Positions 10,411 through 19,836 of a stretch of DNA of 64,000 nucleotides are shown piece after piece (the stretch's first letter is position 1; every line of letters begins with the position of its first letter). The stretch spans positions 124,001 through 188,000 of the forward strand of contig NZ_FNDS01000007.1 in assembly GCF_900099785.1 (NCBI RefSeq), in the 5' to 3' direction. The DNA comes from Pseudomonas panipatensis (GTDB lineage Bacteria; Pseudomonadota; Gammaproteobacteria; Pseudomonadales; Pseudomonadaceae). The notes beneath the pieces are model-generated. The model made no database searches and was not told where the DNA came from. It saw nothing but the letters and a program-made list of their open reading frames with translations. The translations under genes were made by a program, and so were the position numbers.

Positions 10411-13145
10411 GCGTCGCCGAATCCGCCGTGGCGCGCCTCACGGGCGTCTCGCTGCGCTACGGCGAGACGCGCGCGGTGGATGCGGTCAGCCTGGAGATCC
10501 CGGCCAACCGCATGGTCGGCCTGATCGGCCCGGATGGGGTCGGCAAGTCCAGCCTGCTGGCGCTGATCGCCGGCGCGCGGAAGATGCAGAGCGGCGAGAT
10601 CCAGGTGCTTGGCGGCGACATGCGCGATTCCCGCCACCGCCGCGCGATCTGCCCGCGCATAGCCTATATGCCGCAGGGACTGGGCAAGAACCTGTACCCG
10701 ACGCTGTCGGTGTTCGAGAACGTCGATTTCTTCGGCCGCCTGTTCGGCCACGACAAGGCCGAGCGCGAACGGCGCATCGCCGACCTGCTGCAGAGCACCG
10801 GGCTGGCGCCCTTCGCCGAGCGCCCGGCGGGCAAGCTCTCCGGCGGCATGAAGCAGAAGCTCGGGCTGTGCTGCGCGCTGATCCATGACCCTGACCTGCT
10901 GATCCTCGACGAGCCGACCACCGGTGTCGATCCGCTCTCGCGCAACCAGTTCTGGGAGTTGATCGGCCGCATTCGCGCTGGCCGCCAGGGCATGAGCGTA
11001 CTGGTGGCGACCGCCTACATGGAGGAGGCCGAGCGTTTCGATTGGCTGGTGGCGATGGACGAGGGCAAGGTCCTGGCCACCGGCACACCCGCCGAGCTAC
11101 GGGACAAGACCGCGACGCAGAACCTGGAGGCGGCCTTCGTCGCCCTGTTGCCCGAGCACAAGCGCGCCGGTCACCGGCAACTGGTGATTCCGCCGCGCGC
11201 CCAGGCCGAAGGCGCGCCGCAGATCGCCATCGAGGCCGATGGCCTGACCTGTCGCTTCGGCGATTTCGTCGCCGTCGATCGCGTCAGCTTCCGCATCGAG
11301 CGCGGGGAAATCTTCGGCTTCCTCGGCTCCAACGGCTGCGGCAAGTCCACCACCATGAAAATGCTCACCGGCCTGTTGCCGGCCAGCGAGGGCAGCTGCG
11401 CGCTGTTTGGCCAGCCGGTGGACGCCAACGACATGCATACCCGCCAGCGGGTCGGCTACATGTCCCAGGCCTTTTCGCTCTACGCCGAGCTGACGGTGCT
11501 GCAGAACCTCGAACTGCACGCCAAGCTGTTCCACCTGCCGACGGCGCAGATCGCCCCGCGGGTCGAGGAAATGCTGCGCCGCTTCGACCTGGAAAAGGTC
11601 CGGGACGAACTGCCGGACAGCCTGCCGCTGGGTATCCGCCAGCGCCTGTCGCTGGCGGTGGCGGTTATCCACAAGCCGGAAATCCTTATCCTCGACGAGC
11701 CCACCTCGGGGGTCGACCCGGTGGCCCGCGATGGCTTCTGGGCGCTGATGGTCGAGCTGTCGCGGCAGGACGGGGTGACCATCTTCATCTCCACGCACTT
11801 CATGAACGAGGCGCAGCGCTGCGACCGCATCTCGCTGATGCACGCCGGCAAGGTGCTGGACAGCGACACCCCGCAGCGGCTGATGGAGAAGCGCGGTCTG
11901 CCGACCCTGGAGGCGACCTTCATCGCCTACCTGGAAGAGGCCGCCGGCAGCGCCGCAGCGCCGGCCGAACCGACGCCGCAAGCCGCCCCGGCGGAGGCTG
12001 GCCGCCAGCCGCGCAATGACCGTTTCAGTCCGCTGCGGCTGTTCAGCTACGCCCGTCGCGAGTCGATGGAGCTGCGCCGCGATCCCATTCGCCTGACCCT
12101 GGCGCTGCTCGGCACCGCGCTGCTGATGTTCATCATCGGCTACGGCATCAACATGGATGTCGAAGACCTCTCCTACGCCGTGCTCGACCGTGACCAGACC
12201 ACCACCAGCCAGGCCTACGCGCTGAACATCGCTGGCTCGCGCTACTTCGTCGAACACCCGGCGATCCGCGATCCGGATGACCTTGAACGACGCCTGAGCA
12301 GTGGCGAGCTGAGCCTGGCGATCGAGATACCGCCGGACTTCGGGCGCGATCTGAAGCGGGGTGCCAATCCGACCATCGGCGTGTGGATCGACGGTGCCAT
12401 GCCGCAGCGCGCAACCACCGTGCAAGGCTACGTGCAGGGGCTGCACAGCGCCTACCTCGCCGACCTCGCCCGGCAGACCGGCAATGCCGAGGCCAGCGCG
12501 GCGGCCAGCACCGAAGTGCGCTACCGCTACAACCCCGATGTGGAAAGCCTCAAGGCCATGGTCCCGGCGGTGATCCCGCTGTTGCTGATCATGATTCCGG
12601 CGATGCTCACCGCCCTCGGCGTGGTGCGCGAGAAGGAGCTGGGCTCGGTCACCAACCTCTATGTCACGCCGGTGACGCGCCTGGAGTTCCTCCTCGGCAA
12701 GCAACTGCCCTATGTCGCCATGGGCATGGTCAATTTCGTGCTGATGCTGGCCATGGCCGTGCTGCTGTTCCGCGTGCCGCTCAAGGGCAGTCTGCTGGCG
12801 CTGAGCCTCGGCGCCTTCCTCTATGTCTGGACCAGCACCGGCCTCGGTCTGCTGCTCTCGACCTTCATGAAAAGTCAGATCGCCGCGGTGTTCGGCACCG
12901 CCATCGCCACCATGATCCCGGCCATCCAGTTCGCCGGGTTGATCCACCCGGTGTCCTCGCTGGAAGGCGCCGGCGCCTTCATCGGCAAGCTGTATCCGAC
13001 CACCCACTTCCTGGTCATCAGCCGCGGCACCTTCTCCAAGGCGCTGGGCTTCGCCGATTTGTGGATCTACTACTTGCCGCTGCTGGCATCGATCGTCGTG
13101 CTGACCCTGCTCAGTGCGCGCCTGCTGAAGAAGCAGGAGGACTGA
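10407..13145 (+). CDS. rbbA: ABC exporter: two fused ATPase domains plus permease (RbbA/YhiH type)
   Basis: A 912-residue fusion. ATPase domain 1 has Walker [10 protein letters not shown] at residues 41-49 and the signature [11 protein letters not shown] with [11 protein letters not shown]. ATPase domain 2 has Walker [10 protein letters not shown] near residue 306 and [11 protein letters not shown], but its signature [11 protein letters not shown] departs from LSGGQ. An Ala/Pro-rich linker (about 510-540) leads to an ABC-2 permease domain with a first helix at about 565-585, a large periplasmic loop and a C-terminal helix bundle. RbbA of E. coli was described as ribosome-associated, but here the operon partners point to export. 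The ATG at 10407 overlaps the previous stop. Confidence 0.92.
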   Translation: MSVAESAVARLTGVSLRYGETRAVDAVSLEIPANRMVGLIGPDGVGKSSLLALIAGARKMQSGEIQVLGGDMRDSRHRRAICPRIAYMPQGLGKNLYPTLSVFENVDFFGRLFGHDKAERERRIADLLQSTGLAPFAERPAGKLSGGMKQKLGLCCALIHDPDLLILDEPTTGVDPLSRNQFWELIGRIRAGRQGMSVLVATAYMEEAERFDWLVAMDEGKVLATGTPAELRDKTATQNLEAAFVALLPEHKRAGHRQLVIPPRAQAEGAPQIAIEADGLTCRFGDFVAVDRVSFRIERGEIFGFLGSNGCGKSTTMKMLTGLLPASEGSCALFGQPVDANDMHTRQRVGYMSQAFSLYAELTVLQNLELHAKLFHLPTAQIAPRVEEMLRRFDLEKVRDELPDSLPLGIRQRLSLAVAVIHKPEILILDEPTSGVDPVARDGFWALMVELSRQDGVTIFISTHFMNEAQRCDRISLMHAGKVLDSDTPQRLMEKRGLPTLEATFIAYLEEAAGSAAAPAEPTPQAAPAEAGRQPRNDRFSPLRLFSYARRESMELRRDPIRLTLALLGTALLMFIIGYGINMDVEDLSYAVLDRDQTTTSQAYALNIAGSRYFVEHPAIRDPDDLERRLSSGELSLAIEIPPDFGRDLKRGANPTIGVWIDGAMPQRATTVQGYVQGLHSAYLADLARQTGNAEASAAASTEVRYRYNPDVESLKAMVPAVIPLLLIMIPAMLTALGVVREKELGSVTNLYVTPVTRLEFLLGKQLPYVAMGMVNFVLMLAMAVLLFRVPLKGSLLALSLGAFLYVWTSTGLGLLLSTFMKSQIAAVFGTAIATMIPAIQFAGLIHPVSSLEGAGAFIGKLYPTTHFLVISRGTFSKALGFADLWIYYLPLLASIVVLTLLSARLLKKQED

Positions 13146-13148
13146 GTC

Positions 13149-14273
13149 ATGAGAGCCTTGGCGAATATCTTCAACCTGGGCATCAAGGAATTCCGCAGCC
13201 TCGGCCGCGACGTCGGCATGCTGGTGCTGATCGCCTGGGCCTTCACCCTGGGCGTCTACAGCTCCGCCACGGGCATCCCGGAAACCCTGCACCATGCGCC
13301 CATCGCCGTGGTCGACGAGGACCAGTCGCAACTCTCCTCGCGCATCATCAATGCCTTCCAGCCGCCGTACTTCCGGGCGCCGGAGATGATCGACCATGCG
13401 CAGATGGACCGCGGCATGGACACCGCCCTGTACAGCTTCACCCTGGACATCCCGCCGGACTTCCAGCGCGACGTGCTGGCCGGCCGCCAGCCGGCGATCC
13501 AGGTCAACGTCGACGCGACCCAGACCGCCCAGGCCTTCTCCGGCGCCGGCTATATCCAGAACATCGTCGCCACCGAGGTGCGCGAGTTCGTCAGCCGCTA
13601 CCGCGCCGAACCGGGCATGCCGGCGCAACTGGCGGTGCGCATGGAGTTCAACCCGAACCTGACCCAGGCCTGGTTCGGTGCGGTGATGGAGGTGATCAAC
13701 CAGATCACCATGCTGTCGATCATCCTCACCGGCGCCGCGCTGATCCGTGAGCGCGAGCACGGCACCGTCGAGCACCTCCTGGTGATGCCGCTGAGCGCCT
13801 TCGAGATCATGCTGGCCAAGGTCTGGTCGATGGGCGTGGTGGTGCTGGTGGCCGCCGCGCTATCGCTGCTGATTGTGGTGCGTGGCTGGATCGGTGTGCC
13901 GCTCGTCGGCTCGCTGTCGCTGTTCCTGGTCGGCGCGGCGCTGCACCTGTTCGCCACCACCTCCATGGGCATTTTCATCGGCACCGTGGCGCGTTCGATG
14001 CCGCAACTGGGCCTGCTGGTGATCCTCACCCTGATCCCGTTGCAGATCCTTTCCGGCGGCACCACGCCGCGCGAGAGCATGCCGGAGCTGGTGCAGAACA
14101 TCATGCTGGCGGCGCCGACCACGCACTTCGTCAGCCTGGCCCAGGCCATCCTGTTCCGTGGCGCCGGGCTGTCCATCGTCTGGCCGCAGTTCCTCGCCAT
14201 CATCGGCATCGGCAGCTTCTTCTTCTGCGGTGCGCTGTGGCGCTTCCGCCGGACCATTTCGCAGATGGCCTGA
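13149..14273 (+). CDS. yhhJ: ABC-2 type exporter permease (YhhJ type)
   Basis: A 374-residue inner-membrane protein starting 3 nt after the rbbA stop. One helix at about 20-40 is followed by a periplasmic domain and about five helices from residue 180 on, the layout of ABC2_membrane_3 proteins. The conserved motif EHGTVEHLLVMP precedes the helix bundle. It probably pairs with the permease half of the preceding fusion protein, with the HlyD-type adaptor completing a tripartite exporter. Confidence 0.92.
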   Translation: MRALANIFNLGIKEFRSLGRDVGMLVLIAWAFTLGVYSSATGIPETLHHAPIAVVDEDQSQLSSRIINAFQPPYFRAPEMIDHAQMDRGMDTALYSFTLDIPPDFQRDVLAGRQPAIQVNVDATQTAQAFSGAGYIQNIVATEVREFVSRYRAEPGMPAQLAVRMEFNPNLTQAWFGAVMEVINQITMLSIILTGAALIREREHGTVEHLLVMPLSAFEIMLAKVWSMGVVVLVAAALSLLIVVRGWIGVPLVGSLSLFLVGAALHLFATTSMGIFIGTVARSMPQLGLLVILTLIPLQILSGGTTPRESMPELVQNIMLAAPTTHFVSLAQAILFRGAGLSIVWPQFLAIIGIGSFFFCGALWRFRRTISQMA

Positions 14274-14370
14274 CGCGTGCGCCACGCGTTGCTCCGCGCC
14301 CCTCGACTCGCGCGCGGGGCGCGGAGGGCGGACAACGCCTGGCGGGCATTATTCGCCCGGCAGGGTCACC

Positions 14371-14826
14371 TCAGCGCCGCGCCAGGCCGAGAATGATCCG
14401 CCACTGCTCCTCGCTCACCGGCATCACCGACAGGCGACTGCCACGCTGCACCAGGGCCAGCTCTTCCAGTCCGGCGGCGGCCTTGATGGCCGCCAGTGGC
14501 AGCACTTCCCTGAAGGCTTCGACGAAGCTCACATCGCGCGCGCTCCAGGGATTCTTCTCGGCACTGGCCTTGGCGTCGTGGTAGGGGCTCTGCGGGTCCA
14601 GCGCGGTCGGGTCGGGGTAGTGCTCGCCCTCGATGCGGGCAATGCCGGCGATGCCCGGTTGCGGGCAACTCGAGTGGTAGAAGAAGAACGTCTCGCCCGC
14701 CGCCATGCTGCGCAGGAAGTTGCGCGCCTGGTAGTTGCGCACGCCATCCCAGCGGGCTTTGCCGAGGCGTTGCAGGTCGTGGATGGACAGTTCATCGGGT
14801 TCCGATTTCATCAGCCAGTACGGCAT
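14371..14826 (-). CDS. EVE domain protein
   Basis: A 151-residue single-domain protein of the PUA-like EVE family (human THYN1-like). It starts with the family sequence MPYWLMKSEP, has WDGVRNYQARN near residues 29-39 and FFYHSS near 53-58, parts of the predicted nucleic-acid-binding pocket. EVE domains are thought to read modified bases in DNA or RNA; no partner is visible. The longer frame from 14877 adds 17 unrelated residues. The 3' end faces the exporter operon across about 97 nt of GC-rich inverted repeats. Confidence 0.9.
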   Translation of the reverse strand: MPYWLMKSEPDELSIHDLQRLGKARWDGVRNYQARNFLRSMAAGETFFFYHSSCPQPGIAGIARIEGEHYPDPTALDPQSPYHDAKASAEKNPWSARDVSFVEAFREVLPLAAIKAAAGLEELALVQRGSRLSVMPVSEEQWRIILGLARR

Positions 14827-14998
14827 GATCTTTGCTCCCTGTTTGCCGCTTTTGTAGGAATAAACCGACTCCGACAATCGGATCGGCGATGCAATTGCGG
14901 GATGCTCTGCATTGTCGGAGAATGCCGCCGGTTTTTAGCTTGGCACGTGCCGGACGCCGGCCATCGTTGACAGTTTGCCTGGAAGGGGGAGGCAATCG

Positions 14999-15130
14999 AT
15001 GAAGCGCAAGCCTGATCTGCTTTGGGTACTGGTCATCCTGTTCGGCCTGGGAGTCGTCACCACCGGCTATACCCAGAGCCTGTTGGACCGCCAGGGCAAT
15101 GTCCCTGTGCAGGTGACCAAGCAGCCCTGA
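14999..15130 (+). CDS. Small single-pass membrane protein (43 residues), function unknown
   Basis: A short frame starting ATG at 14999 behind a strong purine-rich ribosome site (GGAAGGGGGAGG). It encodes a basic N-terminus (MKRKPD), one hydrophobic helix (about residues 7-22) and a polar tail containing TQSLLDRQGN, probably facing the periplasm. The frame ends one base before the convergent fau stop. It has normal Pseudomonas codon use. I do not recognise a named family. Confidence 0.6.
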   Translation: MKRKPDLLWVLVILFGLGVVTTGYTQSLLDRQGNVPVQVTKQP

Positions 15131-15131
15131 T

Positions 15132-15773
15132 TCATCCCGTGCGGCGCCGCAGGGAGCGCGGTGCCGATGCGAGCGCACCGTACCAGCCGGCGTCACTGAC
15201 GATCCCCCCCAGCGGTACGTCCCAACTGGCCAGGTCCAGCCTGTCCACTTTCTGGCATTCATGGGCCAGGCCCAGGAGCGTCGGTTTCCGCCAGGTCTTG
15301 CGCCGCCCCAGGTAGCCCAGGGCGCGGTCGTAGAAGCCCTTGCCCATCCCCAGTCGTCCCCCCTGCTCATCGAACCCCACCAGCGGCAGCAGCACCAGGT
15401 CCAGCGTCCAGGTCGCGCGTTGGCGCGCGCGATCGGCCAGCGGTTCGGCAATGCGGAAGCGGTTGCGTGTCCAGCGTTCGCCGTTGCCGACGCGCTGGAA
15501 GCTCATGTGCGTCTGCGGCCAGCGACTGAGCACCGGCAGGTAGGTGCGCTTGCCGCGCTTCTGCGCGGCGCGCAGCAGCGGGCGCGGGTCGATCTCGCCG
15601 TCGGCGGGCAGGTACAGGGCGATGTGGCGTGCGCGGCGGAACAACGGATGCTGCGCCATCTGGCGATAAAGCGCCTGGGCGGCCCGACGTTGCTGCAGCG
15701 GAGTGAGTGCGCGGCGAGCCTGGCGCAGGAGGCGGCGCAGGGCGGCGCGGGAATGGTCTTGGACGTGGATCAT
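15132..15773 (-). CDS. fau: 5-formyltetrahydrofolate cyclo-ligase
   Basis: Converts 5-formyl-THF to 5,10-methenyl-THF with ATP. The 213-residue product has the N-terminal arginine-rich helix, the YLPADGEIDP segment near 55-64, and the C-terminal nucleotide-binding run GRLGMGKGFYDRAL, a family hallmark. The ATG at 15773 was chosen because the frame further upstream (to 16118) runs through the 6S RNA gene and into zapA. The order zapA-ssrS-fau is conserved across gammaproteobacteria, and fau is commonly read through from the 6S RNA. Confidence 0.93.
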   Translation of the reverse strand: MIHVQDHSRAALRRLLRQARRALTPLQQRRAAQALYRQMAQHPLFRRARHIALYLPADGEIDPRPLLRAAQKRGKRTYLPVLSRWPQTHMSFQRVGNGERWTRNRFRIAEPLADRARQRATWTLDLVLLPLVGFDEQGGRLGMGKGFYDRALGYLGRRKTWRKPTLLGLAHECQKVDRLDLASWDVPLGGIVSDAGWYGALASAPRSLRRRTG

Positions 15774-15783
15774 GGAAGGAGGA

Positions 15784-15961
15784 AAGCTCCCCGGACATGC
15801 CGCTGTCGGGTTAGCCCTTGAACCCGAAAGTTCAAGGTGGCGGTTGCAGTAGGCTTTAAGGCTTTCCGTCGTGCGGACATGCACACCAGCCCAACTGGCA
15901 ACCTCCGTTGTTGCGATTATCGGCTCAGGGACATCACCGACTGGCCAACACACCAGGGAGC
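15784..15961 (-). ncRNA. ssrS: 6S RNA
   Basis: Read on the minus strand it contains CCCTGAGCCGATA, AAGCCTTAAA and CACCTTGAAC...GGGTTCAAGGG in the same order as E. coli 6S RNA. A perfect 9-bp closing stem joins 15953-15961 to 15786-15794 (one G-U pair), giving an RNA of about 178 nt. It lies between zapA and fau as in other gammaproteobacteria. 6S RNA imitates an open promoter and sequesters the vegetative RNA polymerase holoenzyme in stationary phase. The ends are estimated from the stem and promoter to within a few nt. Confidence 0.92.
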
Positions 15962-15967
15962 GTGGCC

Positions 15968-15997
15968 AGTATACCCCAGGCTTTTCGCGTCGGTCAG
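15968..15997 (-). promoter_or_regulatory. Candidate sigma-70 promoter of 6S RNA
   Basis: On the minus strand the -10 is TATACT (15968-15973) and the -35-like CTGACC (15992-15997), with an 18-bp spacer. The -10 lies 6 nt before the first base of the closing stem, and the -35 overlaps the last codons of zapA. Confidence 0.6.
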
Positions 15998-16308
15998 TCT
16001 TCACTCCCGGACTGATCGGTGGTAAGGGCGCGGTCGACGCGGTCGAGCAGTTCGCGCACCCGTTCGCGGGTCGAGCTGTGCTCGTGGTCCAGGCGCTCCT
16101 GCTTGTGCAGCAGGTCATGGGTGATGTTCAGCGCGGCCATCACGGCCACGCGGTCGGCACCGATGACCTTTCCGCTGGAGCGGATCTCGCGCATCTTGCT
16201 GTCCAGGTAGCGCGCGGCGCTTTCCAGATTGACGCGTTCGTCGGCGGGGCAATTGATGCAGTATTCCTTGTCGAGGATCTGCACGGTAAGGGTATTCGAC
16301 TGGCTCAT
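15994..16308 (-). CDS. zapA: Cell division protein ZapA
   Basis: A 104-residue FtsZ-associated protein that promotes Z-ring bundling. The N-terminal globular domain begins TLTVQILDKEYCINCP, and the C-terminal half is a coiled coil (about 65-98). It overlaps the upstream coiled-coil gene by 4 nt, indicating translational coupling. Its 3' end carries the promoter of the 6S RNA gene. Confidence 0.95.
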   Translation of the reverse strand: MSQSNTLTVQILDKEYCINCPADERVNLESAARYLDSKMREIRSSGKVIGADRVAVMAALNITHDLLHKQERLDHEHSSTRERVRELLDRVDRALTTDQSGSED

Positions 16309-16514
16309 GAGTCCTGCTCCAGGGCTTTCAGGCGCAAAATCATCGCTTCGACCTTGTGTCGCGCCAATTCGTTCTTTTCGATCAGATGGGCGCGCTCTTC
16401 ACGCCAGTTCTTTTCGTTTGCCCGCAGCAGCCGGTTCTCCGCCTTGAGCTGTTCCAGGCGTTGGAGCAGCAAGTCGAATTTGGCGATCAGCGCGTGCAGG
16501 TCGGCGTCTTCCAT
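16305..16514 (-). CDS. ZapB-like coiled-coil protein (TIGR02449 family)
   Basis: A 69-residue protein that is almost entirely one alpha-helical coiled coil with leucine heptads (FDLLLQRLEQLKAENRLL). It is encoded directly upstream of zapA with a 4-nt overlap. The family resembles ZapB, which bridges ZapA and the nucleoid, so a divisome role is likely from context. I chose the ATG at 16514, which has a GAGAG site. A TTG at 16532 would add six residues. Confidence 0.82.
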   Translation of the reverse strand: MEDADLHALIAKFDLLLQRLEQLKAENRLLRANEKNWREERAHLIEKNELARHKVEAMILRLKALEQDS

Positions 16515-16695
16515 GGGCTCTCGCTTGGGCAAGGGGATGACCGGAAACTATATAGAAGCCGCCGTGGCACGGGTCAACGCGACGGCCCGTCGCCGAGCCC
16601 TCGCATGGTCTAGCCGCGCCCGGCGGTGCTAGGATACGGGCTCTCATTCTATGCGCAGCGCCCGATGGCGCCTAGCGTCGATATCAGGTCCGCAC

Positions 16696-17250
16696 ATGTC
16701 CACAGCAAGCTCCGCCTACTCCGCCTTCGCCAACCTGCTCGCCGAAGCGGCGCTGCCGGTTTCCCCCGCCGAACTCCATGGTCACCTGCTCGGGCGCGTC
16801 TGCGCCGGCGCCGGTTTCGACCAGGACGAATGGCAGCAGGCCGCCAGCGAGCTGCTCGGCGGCGACCCCAGCGAGCGTTTGCAGGCAGCCCTGGGCGGTC
16901 TGCTCGGCATGGTCCAGCAGGACTTCAGCACCGGCGAAATGGCCGTGGTGCTGATGCTGCCCACCGACGACGCGCCGCTGGCCGAGCGTGCCGTGGCCCT
17001 CGGCCAGTGGTGCCAGGGTTTCCTCGCCGGTTTCGGCCTGGCTCTGCGCCAAGCCAGCCTCTCCGACGAGGCCGACGAAGTGCTGCAGGACATCGCCGCC
17101 ATCGCCCAGATCCAGGGCCAGCTCGACGAGTCCGAGGACGGCGAGTCCGACTATATGGAAGTCCAGGAATACCTGCGGGTCGCGCCGCTGTTGCTGTTCG
17201 CCGAATTCGGCAAGGCCCCGGCGCCGGCCGCGAAACCCTCCCTGCACTGA
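16696..17250 (+). CDS. ygfB: YgfB/YecA (UPF0149) family protein
   Basis: A 184-residue all-helical protein. It has the family N-terminus ([13 protein letters not shown] near 28-40) and the central [13 protein letters not shown] near 106-118. It is the first gene of a ygfB-pepP-ubiH-ubiI series. In P. aeruginosa, YgfB has been linked to control of ampDh3 and beta-lactam resistance; whether that holds here is not visible. The ATG at 16696 matches the conserved N-terminus. The frame from 16651 adds 15 unrelated residues. Confidence 0.92.
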   Translation: MSTASSAYSAFANLLAEAALPVSPAELHGHLLGRVCAGAGFDQDEWQQAASELLGGDPSERLQAALGGLLGMVQQDFSTGEMAVVLMLPTDDAPLAERAVALGQWCQGFLAGFGLALRQASLSDEADEVLQDIAAIAQIQGQLDESEDGESDYMEVQEYLRVAPLLLFAEFGKAPAPAAKPSLH

Positions 17251-17259
17251 GGTAGCTGC

Positions 17260-18594
17260 ATGATCCGTATCGCCAAATCGGAATACGCCCGTCGGCGCAA
17301 GGCGCTGATGGCGCAGATGGAGCCCAACAGCATCGCCATCCTGCCGGCGGCGCCGATGTACATCCGCAACCGCGACGTCGAGCACGTCTACCGCCAGGAC
17401 AGCGATTTCCAGTACCTCAGTGGCTTCCCCGAGCCGGAAGCGGTGCTGGCGCTGATCCCCGGCCGCGAGCACGGCGAGTACGTGCTGTTCTGCCGCGAGC
17501 GTGATCCCGAGCGCGAGCTGTGGGACGGCCTGCGTGCCGGCCAGGACGGCGCGATCAAGGACTTCGGCGCCGACGACGCCTTCCCCATCGGCGATATCGA
17601 CGACATCCTCCCCGGCCTGATCGAAGGCCGCGAGCGCGTCTACTATGCGCTGGGCGCCAATCCCGAGTTCGACCGCCGGCTGATGGACTGGATCAACGTG
17701 ATCCGCTCCAAGGCCCGCCAGGGCGCGCAGCCGCCGAACGAATTCGTCGCCCTCGACCACCTGCTGCACGACCAGCGCCTGTACAAGAGCGCCAGCGAAG
17801 TGAAGGTGATGCGCTACGCCGCGGAGATCTCCTGTGGCGCCCATATCCGCGCCATGCAGGCCTGCCGCCCGGGGCTCTACGAATATCACCTGGAGGCCGA
17901 ACTCGAATATGCGTTCCGCATGGGTGGGGCGAAGATGCCGGCCTATGGCTCGATCGTCGCCAGCGGCCGCAACGCCTGCATCCTGCACTACCGGGAGAAC
18001 GACGCGCAGATCAAGGACGGCGACCTGATCCTGATCGACGCCGGCTGCGAGATCGACTGCTACGCCAGCGACATCACCCGCACCTTCCCGGCCAGCGGCA
18101 CCTTCAGCCCCGAGCAGAAGGCCATCTACGAGCTGGTGCTGGAAGCCAACATGGCGGCCTTCGCCTACATCGCCCCCGGCCGCCACTGGAACGAAGCCCA
18201 CGAAGCCACGGTGCGCGTCATCACCGCCGGCCTGGTGAAGCTCGGCCTGCTCAGCGGCGAGGTCGACGAGCTGATCGCCAGCGAGGCCTACAAGGCCTTT
18301 TACATGCACCGTGCCGGCCACTGGCTGGGCATGGATGTGCACGACGTCGGCGAGTACAAGGTCGGTGGCGAATGGCGCGTGCTCGAACCGGGCATGGCGA
18401 TGACCGTCGAGCCGGGTATCTACATCGCGCCGGACAACACCAACGTGGCGAAGAAATGGCGTGGCATCGGCGTGCGCATCGAGGACGACGTGGTGGTCAC
18501 GCGCACTGGCTGCGAAGTGCTGACCGACGGTGTGCCCAAGACCGTCGCCGAGATCGAGGCGCTGATGGCTGCGGCCAAGGCCGAGGCGGCCTGA
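17260..18594 (+). CDS. pepP: Xaa-Pro aminopeptidase (aminopeptidase P)
   Basis: Removes N-terminal residues ahead of proline. The 444-residue product has the N-terminal creatinase-like domain and a C-terminal pita-bread metallopeptidase domain. The dinuclear manganese ligands appear in order: Asp in LIDAGCEID, Asp in SDITRTFP, His in the GHWLGMDVHDVG region, Glu in TVEPGIYI and Glu in GVRIEDDV. It starts 9 nt after ygfB and ends 1 nt before ubiH, so it is in the middle of a compact operon. Confidence 0.96.
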   Translation: MIRIAKSEYARRRKALMAQMEPNSIAILPAAPMYIRNRDVEHVYRQDSDFQYLSGFPEPEAVLALIPGREHGEYVLFCRERDPERELWDGLRAGQDGAIKDFGADDAFPIGDIDDILPGLIEGRERVYYALGANPEFDRRLMDWINVIRSKARQGAQPPNEFVALDHLLHDQRLYKSASEVKVMRYAAEISCGAHIRAMQACRPGLYEYHLEAELEYAFRMGGAKMPAYGSIVASGRNACILHYRENDAQIKDGDLILIDAGCEIDCYASDITRTFPASGTFSPEQKAIYELVLEANMAAFAYIAPGRHWNEAHEATVRVITAGLVKLGLLSGEVDELIASEAYKAFYMHRAGHWLGMDVHDVGEYKVGGEWRVLEPGMAMTVEPGIYIAPDNTNVAKKWRGIGVRIEDDVVVTRTGCEVLTDGVPKTVAEIEALMAAAKAEAA

Positions 18595-18595
18595 G

Positions 18596-19780
18596 GTGTC
18601 GCGCACGCAACTGGCGATCATCGGCGGCGGCCTGGTCGGCGCCAGCCTGGCGCTGACCCTGCAGGCCGGCGCCAAGGCGCGCGGCTGGTCGATCGTGCTG
18701 ATCGAACCCTTCGCCCCCGGCGACGCCTACCAACCCAGCTATGACGCGCGCTCGTCGGCGCTCTCCTTCGGCAGCCGGCAGATCTACGAACGCCTCGGCC
18801 TGTGGCCGCGGATCGTCCAGCGCGGCGAACCGATCATGCAGATCCATGTGTCCGACCGCGGCCGCTTCGGCTCCGCGCGCCTGACCGCGGTGGAGGAGGG
18901 CGTGCCGGCGCTCGGCTACGTGGTGGAGAACGCCTGGCTCGGCCAGTGCCTGTGGCGCGCGCTGGACCCCGAAGTGGTGAGCTGGCGCTGTCCCGCCGAA
19001 GTGCGGCGCATGGAGGTGCTCGGCGATGGCTATCGGCTGACCCTCGACGACGACTCGCAGCTCGACTGCGACCTTGCCGTGCTGGCCGATGGCGGCCGCT
19101 CCAGCCTGCGCGAGCAGCTCGGCATCGCCGTGCGCAAGGTGCCCTACGGGCAGACCGCGCTGATCGCCAACGTCACGCCGTCGGAAGCCCATCGCGGCCA
19201 GGCCTTCGAGCGTTTCACCGACGAAGGGCCGATGGCCCTGCTGCCGTTGCCGGAAAACCGCTGTGCGCTGGTGTGGACGCGGCCGGCGGCGGAAGCCGAG
19301 CGCTTGCGCGAGCTGCCCGACAACCAGTTCCTCGCCGAATTGCAGGAAGCCTTCGGCTACCGCCTGGGCGCTTTCCGCCAGGTCGGCGCGCGATATTGCT
19401 ATCCCTTGGCGCTGGTCGCGGCCGAGGAACAGGTGCGCCCGCACCTGGTGGTGCTGGGCAACGCCGCGCACAGCCTGCACCCGATCGCCGGGCAGGGCTT
19501 CAACCTGTCGCTGCGCGACGCCCAGGCCCTGGCCGATCGCCTGCTCGGCGAAGAGGCCAAGCCCGGCGACTTCGCCGTACTGCAGCGTTACCTGGATGGC
19601 CAGCGGCTCGACCAGCAGTTGACCGTGGGCTTCTCCGACCGCGTCACCCGCCTGTTTTCCACTGCCCAGCCGGTGCTGGCCGCCGGGCGCAACCTGGGGC
19701 TGCTCGGCCTCGATCTGTTGCCGCCGGCCAAGCGCTGGTTCGCCCGTCAGGCGATGGGCATAGGCGCGCGCCCGGTCTAG
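18596..19780 (+). CDS. ubiH: 2-octaprenyl-6-methoxyphenol hydroxylase
   Basis: FAD monooxygenase of ubiquinone synthesis (394 residues). The N-terminal Rossmann motif is GGGLVGASLAL, the second FAD motif is LADGGRSSLR near residue 160, and the C-terminal motif GNAAHSLHPIAGQGFNL near 290 is the UbiH/UbiI/UbiF signature. It starts with GTG one base after the pepP stop, which suggests translational coupling. The order ygfB-pepP-ubiH-ubiI (visC) is conserved with E. coli. Confidence 0.94.
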   Translation: MSRTQLAIIGGGLVGASLALTLQAGAKARGWSIVLIEPFAPGDAYQPSYDARSSALSFGSRQIYERLGLWPRIVQRGEPIMQIHVSDRGRFGSARLTAVEEGVPALGYVVENAWLGQCLWRALDPEVVSWRCPAEVRRMEVLGDGYRLTLDDDSQLDCDLAVLADGGRSSLREQLGIAVRKVPYGQTALIANVTPSEAHRGQAFERFTDEGPMALLPLPENRCALVWTRPAAEAERLRELPDNQFLAELQEAFGYRLGAFRQVGARYCYPLALVAAEEQVRPHLVVLGNAAHSLHPIAGQGFNLSLRDAQALADRLLGEEAKPGDFAVLQRYLDGQRLDQQLTVGFSDRVTRLFSTAQPVLAAGRNLGLLGLDLLPPAKRWFARQAMGIGARPV

Positions 19781-19836
19781 CCATGGCAACCCACACCCTG
19801 CGTCCCGCGCGGCGGGCTTGAATTTAAGGAAAGGAC

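Noticed and set aside
11097-13775. An 892-codon minus-strand frame
   Set aside because: Antisense to the ABC exporter genes with intact Walker motifs; the composition is typical of a shadow frame.
15774-16118. A 115-codon N-terminal extension of the fau product
   Set aside because: It would translate the 6S RNA gene and overlap zapA in another frame; the folate-ligase family starts at the ATG at 15773.
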